This document shows, piece by piece, positions 1-7,889 of a DNA stretch of 64,000 bases. How positions within the stretch are numbered: position 1 is the first letter of the stretch; the number at the start of each line of letters is the position of its first letter. This DNA is from Kitasatospora cheerisanensis KCTC 2395 (GTDB taxonomy: Bacteria; Actinomycetota; Actinomycetes; Streptomycetales; Streptomycetaceae): positions 5,901,224-5,965,223 of the forward strand of contig NZ_KK853997.1 in the NCBI RefSeq assembly GCF_000696185.1, read 5' to 3'. Both the position numbers and the translations under genes were made by a program. The notes under the pieces are model-generated. The model made no database searches. It worked only from the letters and a program-made list of their open reading frames with translations, and had not been told where the DNA came from.

Positions 1-661
1 CGGGGGAGTCGGACGCGGCGACCGTCAGCAGCGCGGTGAGCCTCGCTCCGGGCCACCCGGCGACGTCGTCCAGGCGGGCGGAGGCCCAGCCGAAGCGGCG
101 GTAGCGGGCGGACTTGTGACCCACCATCGCGTCCAGCGTGTTCACCGCCCGGAACGCCAGCAGCCCGGGCGCGCCCGCGAGGCCGCCCCACACCAGCGCG
201 TTGACGACCGCGTCGGCGGTGTTCTCCGCGACGGACTCCACCACGGCCCGCGCGATCTGCTGCTCGTCCAGGCCGGACGGGTCGCGCCCGCACAGGTGGG
301 GGAGCCGTTCCCGAGCGGCCGTCAGGTCGCCGTCCGCCAGCGACTTCCCGATCGTCCGGGCCTCCCGGGAGAGCGACGTCCCGCCGAGGACGGTGAAGGT
401 CGCACCGGCGGTCAGTGCCGCCGAGGCCAGCGGCGAACGCCGCACGGCCCGCGCGGCGAGCGCCGCGCCGCCCGCGACGGCGCCGACGGCGATCGCGGTG
501 TAGGCCGCGCCCGCACCGCGGTGGTCGCGCCAGAGCCGGCGTTCCAGTCGGGTCGCGGCGGTGCCGAACAGGGCGACGGGGTGTCCGCGCCGAGGGTCGC
601 CCAGCCGGGCGTCCGCGAGATATCCCGCGACCGCGCCCACCAGGTACGGGGCAGCCCGCAT
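1..661 (-). CDS. cobD: Cobalamin biosynthesis protein CobD/CbiB (3' end lies outside the window)
   Basis: Reading the minus strand from the ATG at 659-661 gives about 220 residues before the window edge: MRAAPYLVGAVAGYLAD, then a conserved run including LGDPRRGHPVALFG, a hydrophobic AYTAIAVGAVAGG segment, SLSREARTIGKSLADGDL, and VAENTADAVVNAL followed by NTLDAMVGHKSARYRRFGWA. These are hallmarks of CobD/CbiB, the polytopic membrane protein that joins cobyric acid to an aminopropanol or its phosphate to give cobinamide. The family is usually about 310-330 residues, so roughly two thirds is present. The frame stays open to base 1. A cobalamin riboswitch lies in its leader, which supports the call independently. 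Confidence in the family is high; the truncation is a window edge, not a mutation. Confidence 0.93.
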   Translation of the reverse strand, partial: MRAAPYLVGAVAGYLADARLGDPRRGHPVALFGTAATRLERRLWRDHRGAGAAYTAIAVGAVAGGAALAARAVRRSPLASAALTAGATFTVLGGTSLSREARTIGKSLADGDLTAARERLPHLCGRDPSGLDEQQIARAVVESVAENTADAVVNALVWGGLAGAPGLLAFRAVNTLDAMVGHKSARYRRFGWASARLDDVAGWPGARLTALLTVAASDSP

Positions 662-702
662 GGCGTCGTGTCCTCACTCAGGGTCCGCGCCCTGGATCGA
701 CG

Positions 703-835
703 GAACGAAGGCCAGAGTCTCCTGACTTCCGGTCACCCCCTCGTCGTGGGGCGCCCGGTCACAGTGGCGGGACCGCGCCGGACTCGCACCGGCTTCCTCT
801 GTTTACCTCCGTTTGGCCCGAAGATCCCACCACGC
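703..835 (-). promoter_or_regulatory. Cobalamin (B12) riboswitch in the cobD leader
   Basis: On the minus strand the leader has the classic AdoCbl aptamer order: an AGGAAGCCGGTGCGAGTCCG block, then GCGGTCCCGCCACTGTGACC (the conserved core with the B12-box-like CCACTGTGA), then GGAAGTCAGGAGAC closing the pseudoknotted core. It sits about 45-170 nt upstream of the cobD start. When B12 is plentiful the family represses its gene, here presumably by masking translation. Ends are approximate. Confidence 0.9.
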
Positions 836-1187
836 CCGCTTCCGGCCAGTCAACCGACGCGACAGAGCGTTTGGTCACACACCGTCGCCACCCGCAGACG
901 TCGGGAGGCGGCGGGAGCGGGCCGGACCCGCCCCCCGAAGCCGTTCCGGAAAAGGCCCGCCCGGTCCCCCGCGGTACGTGTCCGCCCCCCTCCGCGGGGA
1001 GGACGACGCCGGCCCGCCGGAAGCCCACCCGGATTCGAATGGTGTGCGAATTGAAGAATCGTCAGGGGGCAATCGGTACGGGCCCGGAACCGGCCCCGCC
1101 GTCACTCCCGGTGGGGTTCCGATTCGCCGTGGGGCGGGCGGGCAGGTGCACTGGAGGCAGTGGATCGTCAGGACTCGGGAGATTGCC

Positions 1188-2300
1188 ATGCGTTGGGGAA
1201 CCGCCGCCGTTGTCGCAGCCGCCGCCGCAGGGGCCGGAGTGGGGGCGTTCCTGCTGCTGGGCCGGAAGGTGTCGGACGGGGTGGTGCAGCCGGGAGCGGT
1301 GGAGCCGCCGCCGGCGGTGACGGTGCACGAGCTGGGGCCGGGGCGGGTGACGCTGACGGCGACGCCGGACACCGTCCGGCGCGGGCACTACGCCCTGGAG
1401 TGGGGGGAGGGCGGCCACGCGGTGGTGGGGGAGGTGCTGGCGGCCGCGGGCGGGCGGGTGACCAGGCGGCTGGAGCGGGCGGAGCACGGCACCCTCGCCG
1501 TCGGCACCGAGGTGCGGCTGACCCCGCGGGTGCTGATCGGGGATCCGCGCAGCGCGCTCGGCCTGGACTTCACCGACACCGCCGTGCCCGGCGATCTCGG
1601 CGCGTTCCCGGCGTGGCGGACGACCGGGATGCGCGGCACCTGCGTGGTGCTGATCCACGGCGCGGCCGCGGGCCGTTCGCAGGCGCTGCCGGTGCTGCCG
1701 CTGCTGCACGCCCTGCGGCTGCCCACGCTGACCGTCACCTACCGGGGCGACGCCGGCGCCCCGGTGTCGCCGGACGGGCTGGCGCACTTCGGTGAGACCG
1801 AGTGGCAGGACGTGGACGCGGCGATCGGGTCGGCGCTCGACCACGGCGCGGGCCGGGTGGTGCTGTGCGGGTGGTCGATGGGCGCGACCATCGCGCTGCA
1901 GACGGCCGCCCGTTCGGCCCGGCGGGAGCGGATCGCGGGGCTGGTGCTGGACTCCCCGGTGCTGGACTGGTCGGAGTCGGTGCGCCGGGCGGCGGCCGGT
2001 CGCGGCGCGTCCCCGATGCTGGCCGAGCTGGGCGCGCTCTCCGCGCAGGGCCGCACCGGCGTGGACCTGGCGGACTTCGCCCGGATCGCGTCGGGCGCCG
2101 ACCTGCCCGCGCCGACGCTGCTGCTGCAGAGCCCGGACGACCCGATCACGCCGTGGGCCCCCGCCCGGCGGCTCGCGGCGGAGCGGGAGGACCTGGTGAG
2201 CCTGCACTCGGTGCCACATGCGCAGCACGCGGCGCTGTGGAACGCCGATCCGGCGGGGTACACCGAGGCGCTGCGGCGGTTCCTGACCCCGTTGCTGTGA
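1188..2300 (+). CDS. Membrane-anchored or exported alpha/beta hydrolase
   Basis: 370 residues. An N-terminal hydrophobic segment (about residues 4-25, alanine/glycine rich, ending GAFLLLG) suggests a signal anchor. The hydrolase fold follows: VLIHGAAAG (oxyanion loop), the nucleophile elbow CGWSMGA (GxSxG), the acid region LLLQSPDDPIT and a late histidine in VPHAQHA, so a complete Ser-Asp-His set is present. I chose the ATG at 1188 because GGGA precedes it and the hydrophobic segment starts there; upstream in-frame sequence is arginine-rich and looks non-coding. Substrate cannot be read; peptidase-like or esterase activity are both possible. It is followed by a hairpin terminator, so it is probably monocistronic. 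Confidence 0.85.
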   Translation: MRWGTAAVVAAAAAGAGVGAFLLLGRKVSDGVVQPGAVEPPPAVTVHELGPGRVTLTATPDTVRRGHYALEWGEGGHAVVGEVLAAAGGRVTRRLERAEHGTLAVGTEVRLTPRVLIGDPRSALGLDFTDTAVPGDLGAFPAWRTTGMRGTCVVLIHGAAAGRSQALPVLPLLHALRLPTLTVTYRGDAGAPVSPDGLAHFGETEWQDVDAAIGSALDHGAGRVVLCGWSMGATIALQTAARSARRERIAGLVLDSPVLDWSESVRRAAAGRGASPMLAELGALSAQGRTGVDLADFARIASGADLPAPTLLLQSPDDPITPWAPARRLAAEREDLVSLHSVPHAQHAALWNADPAGYTEALRRFLTPLL

Positions 2301-2314
2301 GCGTCCGGCGGGTG

Positions 2315-2344
2315 CGCGGCGGAACCGGAACCGGGTCCGCCGCG
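2315..2344 (+). terminator. Hairpin after the hydrolase gene
   Basis: A perfect 9-bp stem (CGCGGCGGA / TCCGCCGCG) with a 12-nt loop begins 15 nt after the hydrolase stop. There is no T-tract, which is usual for GC-rich actinobacterial terminators. Confidence 0.55.
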
Positions 2345-2411
2345 TCCTCATGTCGTAGCGGTGACCCCCTGCGACATGTCCATGACGGAAAGCGGAGTGG
2401 TTCGTCCCGCT

Positions 2412-2443
2412 TTGACACGGCTTGTCCGCCCGTCGTTCGAACG
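2412..2443 (+). promoter_or_regulatory. Candidate promoter of the 2517 gene
   Basis: A TTGACA -35 box at 2412-2417 is followed 17 nt later by GTTCGA. The weak -10 overlaps a 10-bp perfect palindrome CGTTCGAACG at 2434-2443. The -35 is good and the -10 poor, so this could be a repressed or activator-dependent promoter. Seen by eye only. Confidence 0.35.
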
Positions 2444-2516
2444 GTTCGGACAATGCGCCGAGACAGCCCGGCAGTCGATGTGACAGAAGGCCGGTGCAAG
2501 GGGAAGACTGCACGGC

Positions 2517-4010
2517 GTGACGTCTCGGAACCCGCGCGACCGTGATGCCCCGCACCCGCCCCGCCGCATCGGTGCGACGGTGACCCGTCTGCCCGGAACG
2601 GCCGTCGGGCGTGCGGAGGGCACCGTACCCGCCGCAGCCAACCGCCGCCGGGTACCCGCCAAGCCCGGACGGGGCCGAGTGCCTGTCCCGGACGGCTTCC
2701 CCGCACCCGCCGAGCTCGCCCCGCTGGCCCGCCGGATGCTCGCCGACGCGGTCCGCGTCGCCCACTGGGCCGGCGAGCTCACCGAGGTCGACAAGCGCGG
2801 CGAACTCCTCCCCGAGGACGCCCGCGCCGCCGGCCGCGCCCTCTCGATGACCGTCGGCGCCGCCGCCAACGCCTGGGGCCAGGCGCTGCTGGTCGGCCTG
2901 GTCGAGCTCCGCGACGGCGGCGCCGGGCCGGGCTGGCGGCTGCACGCCTGGGAGCGCGACGACGAGGCCGTGATCCGCGGCTGGTCCGCGCTGTTCGACG
3001 CCTGGACGCTGCTCGCCCCGGTGCCGCCCGCCGCGCTCCGCGGGGTGTTCGCCCAGCTGGCCGGCCAGGCGGTCGACCAGGCCCCGCAGCTGCTGTCCTT
3101 CCTGCACCTGGTGGACGGGCCGGTCGCCGACAGCGAACTGCTCGAACTGCTCCGCCGCGGCCTGGACGAGCGCCGGCTCGGCCCGGGCACCTTCCCGCTC
3201 TCGCCGGTGCCGCACGCCGCGTCCGCGGTCTCCGCCGTCCGCGGCACCTGCCGCGAACCGCAGATCGACACCCCGCACTCGCCCGCCGACGTGGCCGCCG
3301 TCCTGGACTGGATGCTCGACGGCCTGGCCGCCGTCGGCGCGCTCGGCCGGGAGGACGAGGCCGCCGAGCTGTCCCCGCTCGGCCACTGGGCGGTGCGGGC
3401 CAAGCTGGAGGAGATCTGCACCGTCGCGCAGACCGCCGCCGGCCACATCGAGCAGAGCGCGCAGGAGCTGCTGAGCGCCTGCGCCGACTACAGCCCGGGG
3501 CCGGCCCGCGCCGAGTTCCGCGCCTGGGTCGCCGCCCGCCCCGCCGACCGTGCGGTCGCCGAACTGCTGGAGGCCGCCCGCGGCGAGGACGCGCTGGTCC
3601 GCGGCCTGGCGTTCGAGGCGCTGCGGGTGGTGGCGGGCTCCACCGCCGAGCAGGGCGTCCGGGCCGCCGTCGAGGAGGCCGTCCTGCGGCCCTACGCGCT
3701 GCTCTGGCTGGCCGAACAGCTGGACGAGGGGGGCGTCTCCCCGGCCGACGTGCTGGGCGCGGAGGACGCCGCCTGGCTGTGGGTGGACACCGCCGCCGCC
3801 GTCCTCGACCACGGCGAGACCGCGCTGCTGGTCGGGCACGTCGAGGGCGCGTCGGCGGGCGAGCCCGTCCGGCTGTTCCACCGGGCCCGGCAGTCCGGCC
3901 ACCCGCGGGCCGCGAGCGTGCTGACGGCCGTGGCCTCGGTGCACCCGGACCCGGCGGTGGCCCGGGCCGCCCGCCGCAGCGCGTTCTCGGTGCACACCGG
4001 CGGCGCGTGA
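2517..4010 (+). CDS. Conserved actinobacterial protein of unknown function
   Basis: 497 residues from a GTG preceded by AAGGGGA. I do not recognise a named domain. The first 60 residues are proline/arginine-rich and probably disordered; the rest is alpha-helical, alanine- and leucine-rich, with no signal peptide, membrane segment or obvious catalytic motif. Helical blocks at about 330-490 (for example ALVRGLAFEALRVVAGST and PLAxA-like runs such as ASVLTAVASVHPDPAVARAA) look like HEAT-type repeats. It faces pssA/psd tail to tail across a shared terminator. The coding frame is confident from length and codon bias; the function is unknown, and the start could be at a downstream codon because the N-terminus is low in complexity. 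Confidence 0.8.
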   Translation: MTSRNPRDRDAPHPPRRIGATVTRLPGTAVGRAEGTVPAAANRRRVPAKPGRGRVPVPDGFPAPAELAPLARRMLADAVRVAHWAGELTEVDKRGELLPEDARAAGRALSMTVGAAANAWGQALLVGLVELRDGGAGPGWRLHAWERDDEAVIRGWSALFDAWTLLAPVPPAALRGVFAQLAGQAVDQAPQLLSFLHLVDGPVADSELLELLRRGLDERRLGPGTFPLSPVPHAASAVSAVRGTCREPQIDTPHSPADVAAVLDWMLDGLAAVGALGREDEAAELSPLGHWAVRAKLEEICTVAQTAAGHIEQSAQELLSACADYSPGPARAEFRAWVAARPADRAVAELLEAARGEDALVRGLAFEALRVVAGSTAEQGVRAAVEEAVLRPYALLWLAEQLDEGGVSPADVLGAEDAAWLWVDTAAAVLDHGETALLVGHVEGASAGEPVRLFHRARQSGHPRAASVLTAVASVHPDPAVARAARRSAFSVHTGGA

Positions 4011-4026
4011 CCGCACCGGACCACGA

Positions 4027-4061
4027 GAAAGCCCCCCGCTCGGACCGAGCGGGGGGCTTTC
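4027..4061. terminator. Bidirectional terminator between the 2517 gene and pssA
   Basis: GAAAGCCCCCCGCTC / GAGCGGGGGGCTTTC is a perfect 15-bp stem with a 5-nt loop, flanked by A and T runs on the two sides. It sits 17 nt after one stop codon and 13 nt after the convergent one, so it can end both transcripts. Confidence 0.9.
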
Positions 4062-4074
4062 TGCTGTGCCGTCG

Positions 4075-4953
4075 TCAGCCGCGGTTCTCCGCGCGGCGGG
4101 CGCGGACCACGCCCACCTTCTCGCCGACCTTGCGGCGGATGACCAGCAGCGGCGCCATCGCGGCCAGCGCGATCTGGGCGAGCGCGCCGATGTGCATCAG
4201 GGTGTCGCCGCCGGGCAGGCCCGCCGCCCAGGAGGCCAGGCAGCCGATGGAGACCACGATCCAGGCCACCGTCGCGGTGGCCAGCAGGCCCTGCGGCTTC
4301 GGGTACTCGATCCGGCTGACCATCAGGTAGGCCACACCGAAGATCAGCAGCAGGCCGGGGACGAACGGCGGGTCGAGCAGCACGATCGCGATGACGGTCA
4401 TCGCGCCCATCGGGCACGGCATGCCCTGGAAGATCCCCGGCCGCATCTTCACGGCCGAGAATCGGGCGAGCCGCAGCACCACCGCCAGCAGGACGGTCAG
4501 CGCGATGAACGCCGACAGCTGCTGGTTGGAGCCGGAGGAGACCAGGCCCCACACCGCGACGAAGTACGCCGGCGCGATGCCGAAGCTGATCAGGTCGGCC
4601 AGGTTGTCGAGCTCGGCGCCGAGCGCGGAGGAGCGCAGCTTGCGCGCCACCAGGCCGTCGAAGAGGTCGCACATCGCGCCGATCAGCAGCAGCGTCACCA
4701 CGGTGGCGGCGCTGTGCTTGACGGGGGCGTTCGACTCACCGGTGAGGTGCGGCATCAGGATGCCGGTGGTGGTCGAGTAGATGGCGAGGAAGCCGCAGAC
4801 CGCGTTGCCGAGGGTCAGGAAGTCGGCGGTGGACAGGTGCTGCGGGGAGCGGGGCGCGCGCAGTTCGCGGTCCCGCGCCCAGCGGCGGCGGCGCAGCTCG
4901 GTGGATTCCTCGTCGGCGAGGCCCACGAGAGCCTCCGGATCAGTCACGGTCAA
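4075..4953 (-). CDS. pssA: CDP-diacylglycerol--serine O-phosphatidyltransferase
   Basis: 292 residues. It makes phosphatidylserine from CDP-diacylglycerol and L-serine at the inner membrane, the first committed step to phosphatidylethanolamine. The CDP-alcohol phosphotransferase signature is complete: DLFDGLVAR at residues 96-104, then G112, D116 and D120 in GAELDNLAD. Six to eight hydrophobic stretches fit a polytopic enzyme. The N-terminal 40 residues are charged and cytosolic. Its start overlaps the end of psd by 14 nt, so the two are translated from one message and the PS product feeds straight into the next enzyme. High confidence. Confidence 0.95.
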   Translation of the reverse strand: MTVTDPEALVGLADEESTELRRRRWARDRELRAPRSPQHLSTADFLTLGNAVCGFLAIYSTTTGILMPHLTGESNAPVKHSAATVVTLLLIGAMCDLFDGLVARKLRSSALGAELDNLADLISFGIAPAYFVAVWGLVSSGSNQQLSAFIALTVLLAVVLRLARFSAVKMRPGIFQGMPCPMGAMTVIAIVLLDPPFVPGLLLIFGVAYLMVSRIEYPKPQGLLATATVAWIVVSIGCLASWAAGLPGGDTLMHIGALAQIALAAMAPLLVIRRKVGEKVGVVRARRAENRG

Positions 4954-5617
4954 GGCGAGTCACCCCGGCGGTGGTCTTCTGGCCGACCGTGACGCCGACC
5001 TCGACGCCCGCCGGCAGGTAGGTGTCGACGCGGGAGCCGAAGCGGATCAGACCGACCCGCTCGCCCTGCTCGACCTTGGTGCCGGCGTCCATGTAGGGGA
5101 CGATGCGGCGGGCGACGGCGCCCGCGATCTGCACCATCTCGATGTCGCCGAGCTCGGTGTCGAAGTGCCACACGACGCGCTCGTTGCGGTCGCTGTCCTT
5201 GTTGAACGCCGGGACGAATCCACCGGCGATGTGCTCGACGGACGTCACGGTGCCGGGCAGCGGCGCGCGGTTGACGTGGACGTTGAGCGGGCTCATGAAG
5301 ATCGCGACCCGGGTGCGGCCGTCCGGCCACTCGTCGATGGACTGGACCACGCCGTCGGCCGGGGAGATCACTCTGCCGGCGCCGATCTCACGCTCGGGGT
5401 CGCGGAAGAACCACAGCATGCCCGCGCTGAGCGCGCAGGCGGGCACGGCCGCCAGGGCCCACTTGCCGGAGCGCCGGGTGAGGGCGGTCGTCACGGCGGC
5501 GGTGGCCAGCGTGGGGACGAACCAGGGGGTGGCACCGCGCGCGATGGTCACGCGGGGACGCCGACCCTCGGGAACGAAACCCTGGGCGGAGGTGTGAGGG
5601 GACGGGCTGATGGGCAT
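4940..5617 (-). CDS. psd: Phosphatidylserine decarboxylase proenzyme
   Basis: 225 residues. It decarboxylates phosphatidylserine to phosphatidylethanolamine using a self-made pyruvoyl group. The autocleavage site is visible as IRFGSRVDTYLP, with G194-S195 the expected cut and S195 the pyruvoyl precursor. Supporting motifs are FFRDPER, SPADGVVQ (D88) and MSPLNVHVNRAP (H114). Two hydrophobic segments at about 33-43 and 54-70 anchor it. Length and the FGSR rather than LGST site fit the short PSD-A subfamily. It is the upstream gene of a two-gene operon with pssA. A short AAAGG lies before the ATG. Confidence 0.95.
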   Translation of the reverse strand: MPISPSPHTSAQGFVPEGRRPRVTIARGATPWFVPTLATAAVTTALTRRSGKWALAAVPACALSAGMLWFFRDPEREIGAGRVISPADGVVQSIDEWPDGRTRVAIFMSPLNVHVNRAPLPGTVTSVEHIAGGFVPAFNKDSDRNERVVWHFDTELGDIEMVQIAGAVARRIVPYMDAGTKVEQGERVGLIRFGSRVDTYLPAGVEVGVTVGQKTTAGVTRLDRD

Positions 5618-5719
5618 CGAAGACCTTTAGTCGCGGGCCCCGCGCGGGGACACAGAATGGCCCCTGGACGGGGGCCACCGCGGGGATCGAGTTGTCTGGG
5701 ACGGCTGCTGTCCCGGTGG

Positions 5720-5750
5720 ATGCTATCGGGACCTGCCGGTATCTGGGCAA
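5720..5750 (-). promoter_or_regulatory. Candidate promoter of psd-pssA (and notes on 5618-6051)
   Basis: On the minus strand TTGCCC (5745-5750) and TAGCAT (5720-5725) are 19 nt apart, about 100 nt upstream of psd. Spacing is long, so this is weak. The rest of the 434-bp gap 5618-6051 holds no convincing gene; it contains the terminator at 5953-5999 and otherwise nothing I can name. Confidence 0.3.
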
Positions 5751-5952
5751 GCCGCCTGCTAGTCGAACTACGCCTGCCTGCCGAGTCGTGCACCTGCTAT
5801 GTGTACGACCGTAACCGGACGGGGTGCGGTTCCCCAAGAGGTCTCGGGTCACGGGTGATTCACGTCTCAGCGACACGCCGGTCACAGGCAGTGCACGGAA
5901 GCGGCCGTCCGGCGCGTACCTGGGGAAACGCGCCGGGCGGCCGCATCGTGCG

Positions 5953-5999
5953 CCGTGCCCGCCCCCGGGTCGGCTGACCAGGCCGGGGGGCGGGCACGG
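5953..5999. terminator. Terminator at the end of the ethylmalonyl-CoA operon
   Basis: A 16-17 bp GC stem (CCGTGCCCGCCCCCGG against CCGGGGGGCGGGCACGG, one bulged base) with a 14-nt loop lies about 55 nt beyond the stop codon of the acyl-CoA dehydrogenase gene. It would end the minus-strand operon. Confidence 0.7.
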
Positions 6000-6051
6000 T
6001 CCGGCCGGGGCGGGCCCGCACGCCCGCCACCGGCTCCGGAACGGGACTGCC

Positions 6052-7254
6052 TCAGTCGGCGAGCCGGTACTCCTCCAGCAGGCGACGTCCCACGATCATC
6101 TTCTGGATCTCCGCCGTACCTTCACCGATCAGCAGCATCGGGGCCTCCCGGTACAGCCGCTCGATCTCGTACTCCTTGGAGAACCCGTAGCCGCCGTGGA
6201 TCCGGAACGAGTCCTCGACGACCTCCTTGCAGTACTCGGAGGCCAGGTACTTGGCCATGCCGGCCTCCAGGTCGTTGCGCTGCCCGCTGTCCTTCTTGCG
6301 GGCGGCCATCACCATCATCTGGTGCGCGGCCTCGACCTTGGTGGCCATCTCGGCGAGCTTGAACTGGATCGCCTGGTGCTCGGCGATCTTCTTGCCGAAG
6401 GTGGTGCGCTGCTGCGCGTAGGCGATGCCCAGCTCGAAGGCTCGGCGGGCCACGCCGCAGCCGCGCGCGGCCACGTTGACGCGGCCGACCTCGACGCCGT
6501 CCATCATCTGGTAGAAGCCCTTGCCGGGGACGCCGCCCAGGATGCGGTCCGCCGGGATCCGGACGTCCTGGAGCACCAGCTCGGTGGTGTCGACGCCCTT
6601 GTACCCCATCTTCTCGATCTTGCCGGGGACGGTGAGGCCTGGAACGGTCTCGTTCGGCCCGAAGCCCGGGGTCTTCTCGATCAGGAAGGTGGTCATGTTC
6701 TTGTAGGGCGTGCTGCCGCCCTCGTCGGTCTTGCAGAGCACCGCGACCACGGACGAGGTGCCGCCGTTGGTCAGCCACATCTTCTGGCCGTTCAGGACGT
6801 AGAACTCTCCGTCCTTCACGCCCTTGGTGGAGATCGCCGACACGTCGGAGCCGAGGCCCGGCTCGGACATCGAGAAGGCGCCGCGCAGCTCGCCGGCGGC
6901 CATCTTCGGGAGGAAGTAGTCCTTCTGCTCCCGGGTGCCGTGCGCGTTGATCATGTGCGCCACGATGAAGTGGGTGTTGACGATGCCGGAGACGGACATC
7001 CAGCCGCGGGCGATCTCCTCCACCACCAGGGCGTAGGTGAGCAGCGACTCGCCGAGGCCGCCGAACTCCTCGGGGATGGTCAGCCCGAACAGGCCGAGCT
7101 GCTTCATGCCCTCGACGATGGCGGTCGGGTACTCGTCCTTGTGCTCGAGTTCGGTGGCGACCGGGATGATCTCCTTGTCGACGAACTCCCGCACGGTGGC
7201 GAGGATGTCCCGCTGGATCTCGGTGAGGCCGTCGGTCTGTGCGAGGCGTCCCAT
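6052..7254 (-). CDS. mcd: Acyl-CoA dehydrogenase, probable (2S)-methylsuccinyl-CoA dehydrogenase
   Basis: 400 residues of a standard acyl-CoA dehydrogenase: FxGLGES and LTIPEEFGGLG near the N-terminus, MSEPGLGSDVSAI (flavin/substrate loop), TNGGTSS, and the catalytic glutamate at about residue 378 in LLIGEGTAEIQ. Gene context decides the role: it is the last gene of a ccr-ecm-lyase-hydratase block, so it most likely oxidises methylsuccinyl-CoA to mesaconyl-CoA. I chose the ATG at 7254 (MGRLAQTDGLTE); the frame is open further upstream but runs through a strong hairpin. That hairpin (7293-7328) separates it from the hydratase gene, so its expression may be lower than that of the other genes. 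Specific substrate is inferred from context only. Confidence 0.88.
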   Translation of the reverse strand: MGRLAQTDGLTEIQRDILATVREFVDKEIIPVATELEHKDEYPTAIVEGMKQLGLFGLTIPEEFGGLGESLLTYALVVEEIARGWMSVSGIVNTHFIVAHMINAHGTREQKDYFLPKMAAGELRGAFSMSEPGLGSDVSAISTKGVKDGEFYVLNGQKMWLTNGGTSSVVAVLCKTDEGGSTPYKNMTTFLIEKTPGFGPNETVPGLTVPGKIEKMGYKGVDTTELVLQDVRIPADRILGGVPGKGFYQMMDGVEVGRVNVAARGCGVARRAFELGIAYAQQRTTFGKKIAEHQAIQFKLAEMATKVEAAHQMMVMAARKKDSGQRNDLEAGMAKYLASEYCKEVVEDSFRIHGGYGFSKEYEIERLYREAPMLLIGEGTAEIQKMIVGRRLLEEYRLAD

Positions 7255-7292
7255 CGTGCGGCTCCGTGACTGCTCAAGAGGGTTGGGGGTGA

Positions 7293-7328
7293 GGGGGCTC
7301 CGCGGCGCGTGGCTGCCGCGGAGCCCCC
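7293..7328 (-). terminator. Strong hairpin inside the ethylmalonyl-CoA operon
   Basis: A perfect 14-bp stem, GGGGGCTCCGCGGC / GCCGCGGAGCCCCC, with an 8-nt loop lies in the 134-bp gap between the hydratase stop and the dehydrogenase start. A second, smaller imperfect hairpin (7322-7345) overlaps it. It looks like an intrinsic or attenuating terminator within the operon. Confidence 0.65.
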
Positions 7329-7388
7329 GGTACCGGGTGGGGGCTGGGCCGATGACGGCGGCCCGCCCGTCCGGGGTCCGGGAGGCCG

Positions 7389-7886
7389 TCAGGCCAGCGG
7401 CTCGGGGCGGCCGGGCTGGTCGCCGCCGCGCTCCTTCAGGTACTGCTCGGTCGGCACCATCACCTTGCGGCGGAAGGTGCAGACGACGGTGCCGTCCTGC
7501 TTGTAGCCCTTGGTCTCGACGTGGACGATGCCGCGGTCCGGCTTCGAGGTCATGTGCTTGTCGAGGACCGTGGTCTCGCCGTAGAGGGTGTCGCCGTGGA
7601 AGGTCGGCGCGATGTGGCGCAGCGACTCGATCTCCAGGTTGGCGAGCGCCTTGCCGGAGACGTCCTCGACGCTCATGCCCAGCAGCAGCGAGTAGACGTA
7701 GTTGCCGACGACGACGTTCCGGCCCTGCACGGTGGTGGTCGCGTAGTTGGCGTCCAGGTGCAGCGGGTGGTGGTTCATGGTCAGCAGGCAGAAGAGGTGG
7801 TCGTCGTACTCGGTGACGGTCTTTCCGGGCCAGTGCTTGTAGACCGCGCCGACCTCGAACTCCTCGTAGGTGCGTCCGAACTGCAT
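7389..7886 (-). CDS. mch: MaoC-like hydratase, probable mesaconyl-C1-CoA hydratase
   Basis: 165 residues with a hot-dog MaoC fold. Recognisable parts are GRTYEEFEVGAVYKH at the start, TMNHHPLHLDANYA (the hydratase active-site region with the Asp/His pair), and a GVxVGNYVYSLLLGM-like helix. In the ethylmalonyl-CoA pathway this enzyme hydrates mesaconyl-C1-CoA to beta-methylmalyl-CoA. The stop of the preceding lyase gene is only 3 nt away, so the two are co-translated. Many proteobacterial Mch enzymes are about twice as long (tandem hot-dog); this is the short single-domain actinobacterial form and presumably works as a dimer. Function by context. Confidence 0.87.
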   Translation of the reverse strand: MQFGRTYEEFEVGAVYKHWPGKTVTEYDDHLFCLLTMNHHPLHLDANYATTTVQGRNVVVGNYVYSLLLGMSVEDVSGKALANLEIESLRHIAPTFHGDTLYGETTVLDKHMTSKPDRGIVHVETKGYKQDGTVVCTFRRKVMVPTEQYLKERGGDQPGRPEPLA

Positions 7887-7889
7887 GGC

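Noticed and set aside
116..1320. Plus-strand open frames across the first kilobase
   Set aside because: Arginine/proline-rich translations; the minus strand has cobD and its riboswitch.
1062..4016. 984-codon open frame on the minus strand
   Set aside because: It spans two plus-strand genes and a terminator and reads as arginine/glycine-rich shadow sequence.
7322..7345. Separate hairpin AGCCCCCGGTACCGGGTGGGGGCT as a second terminator
   Set aside because: It overlaps the stronger 7293-7328 stem and is imperfect; treated as part of the same region.
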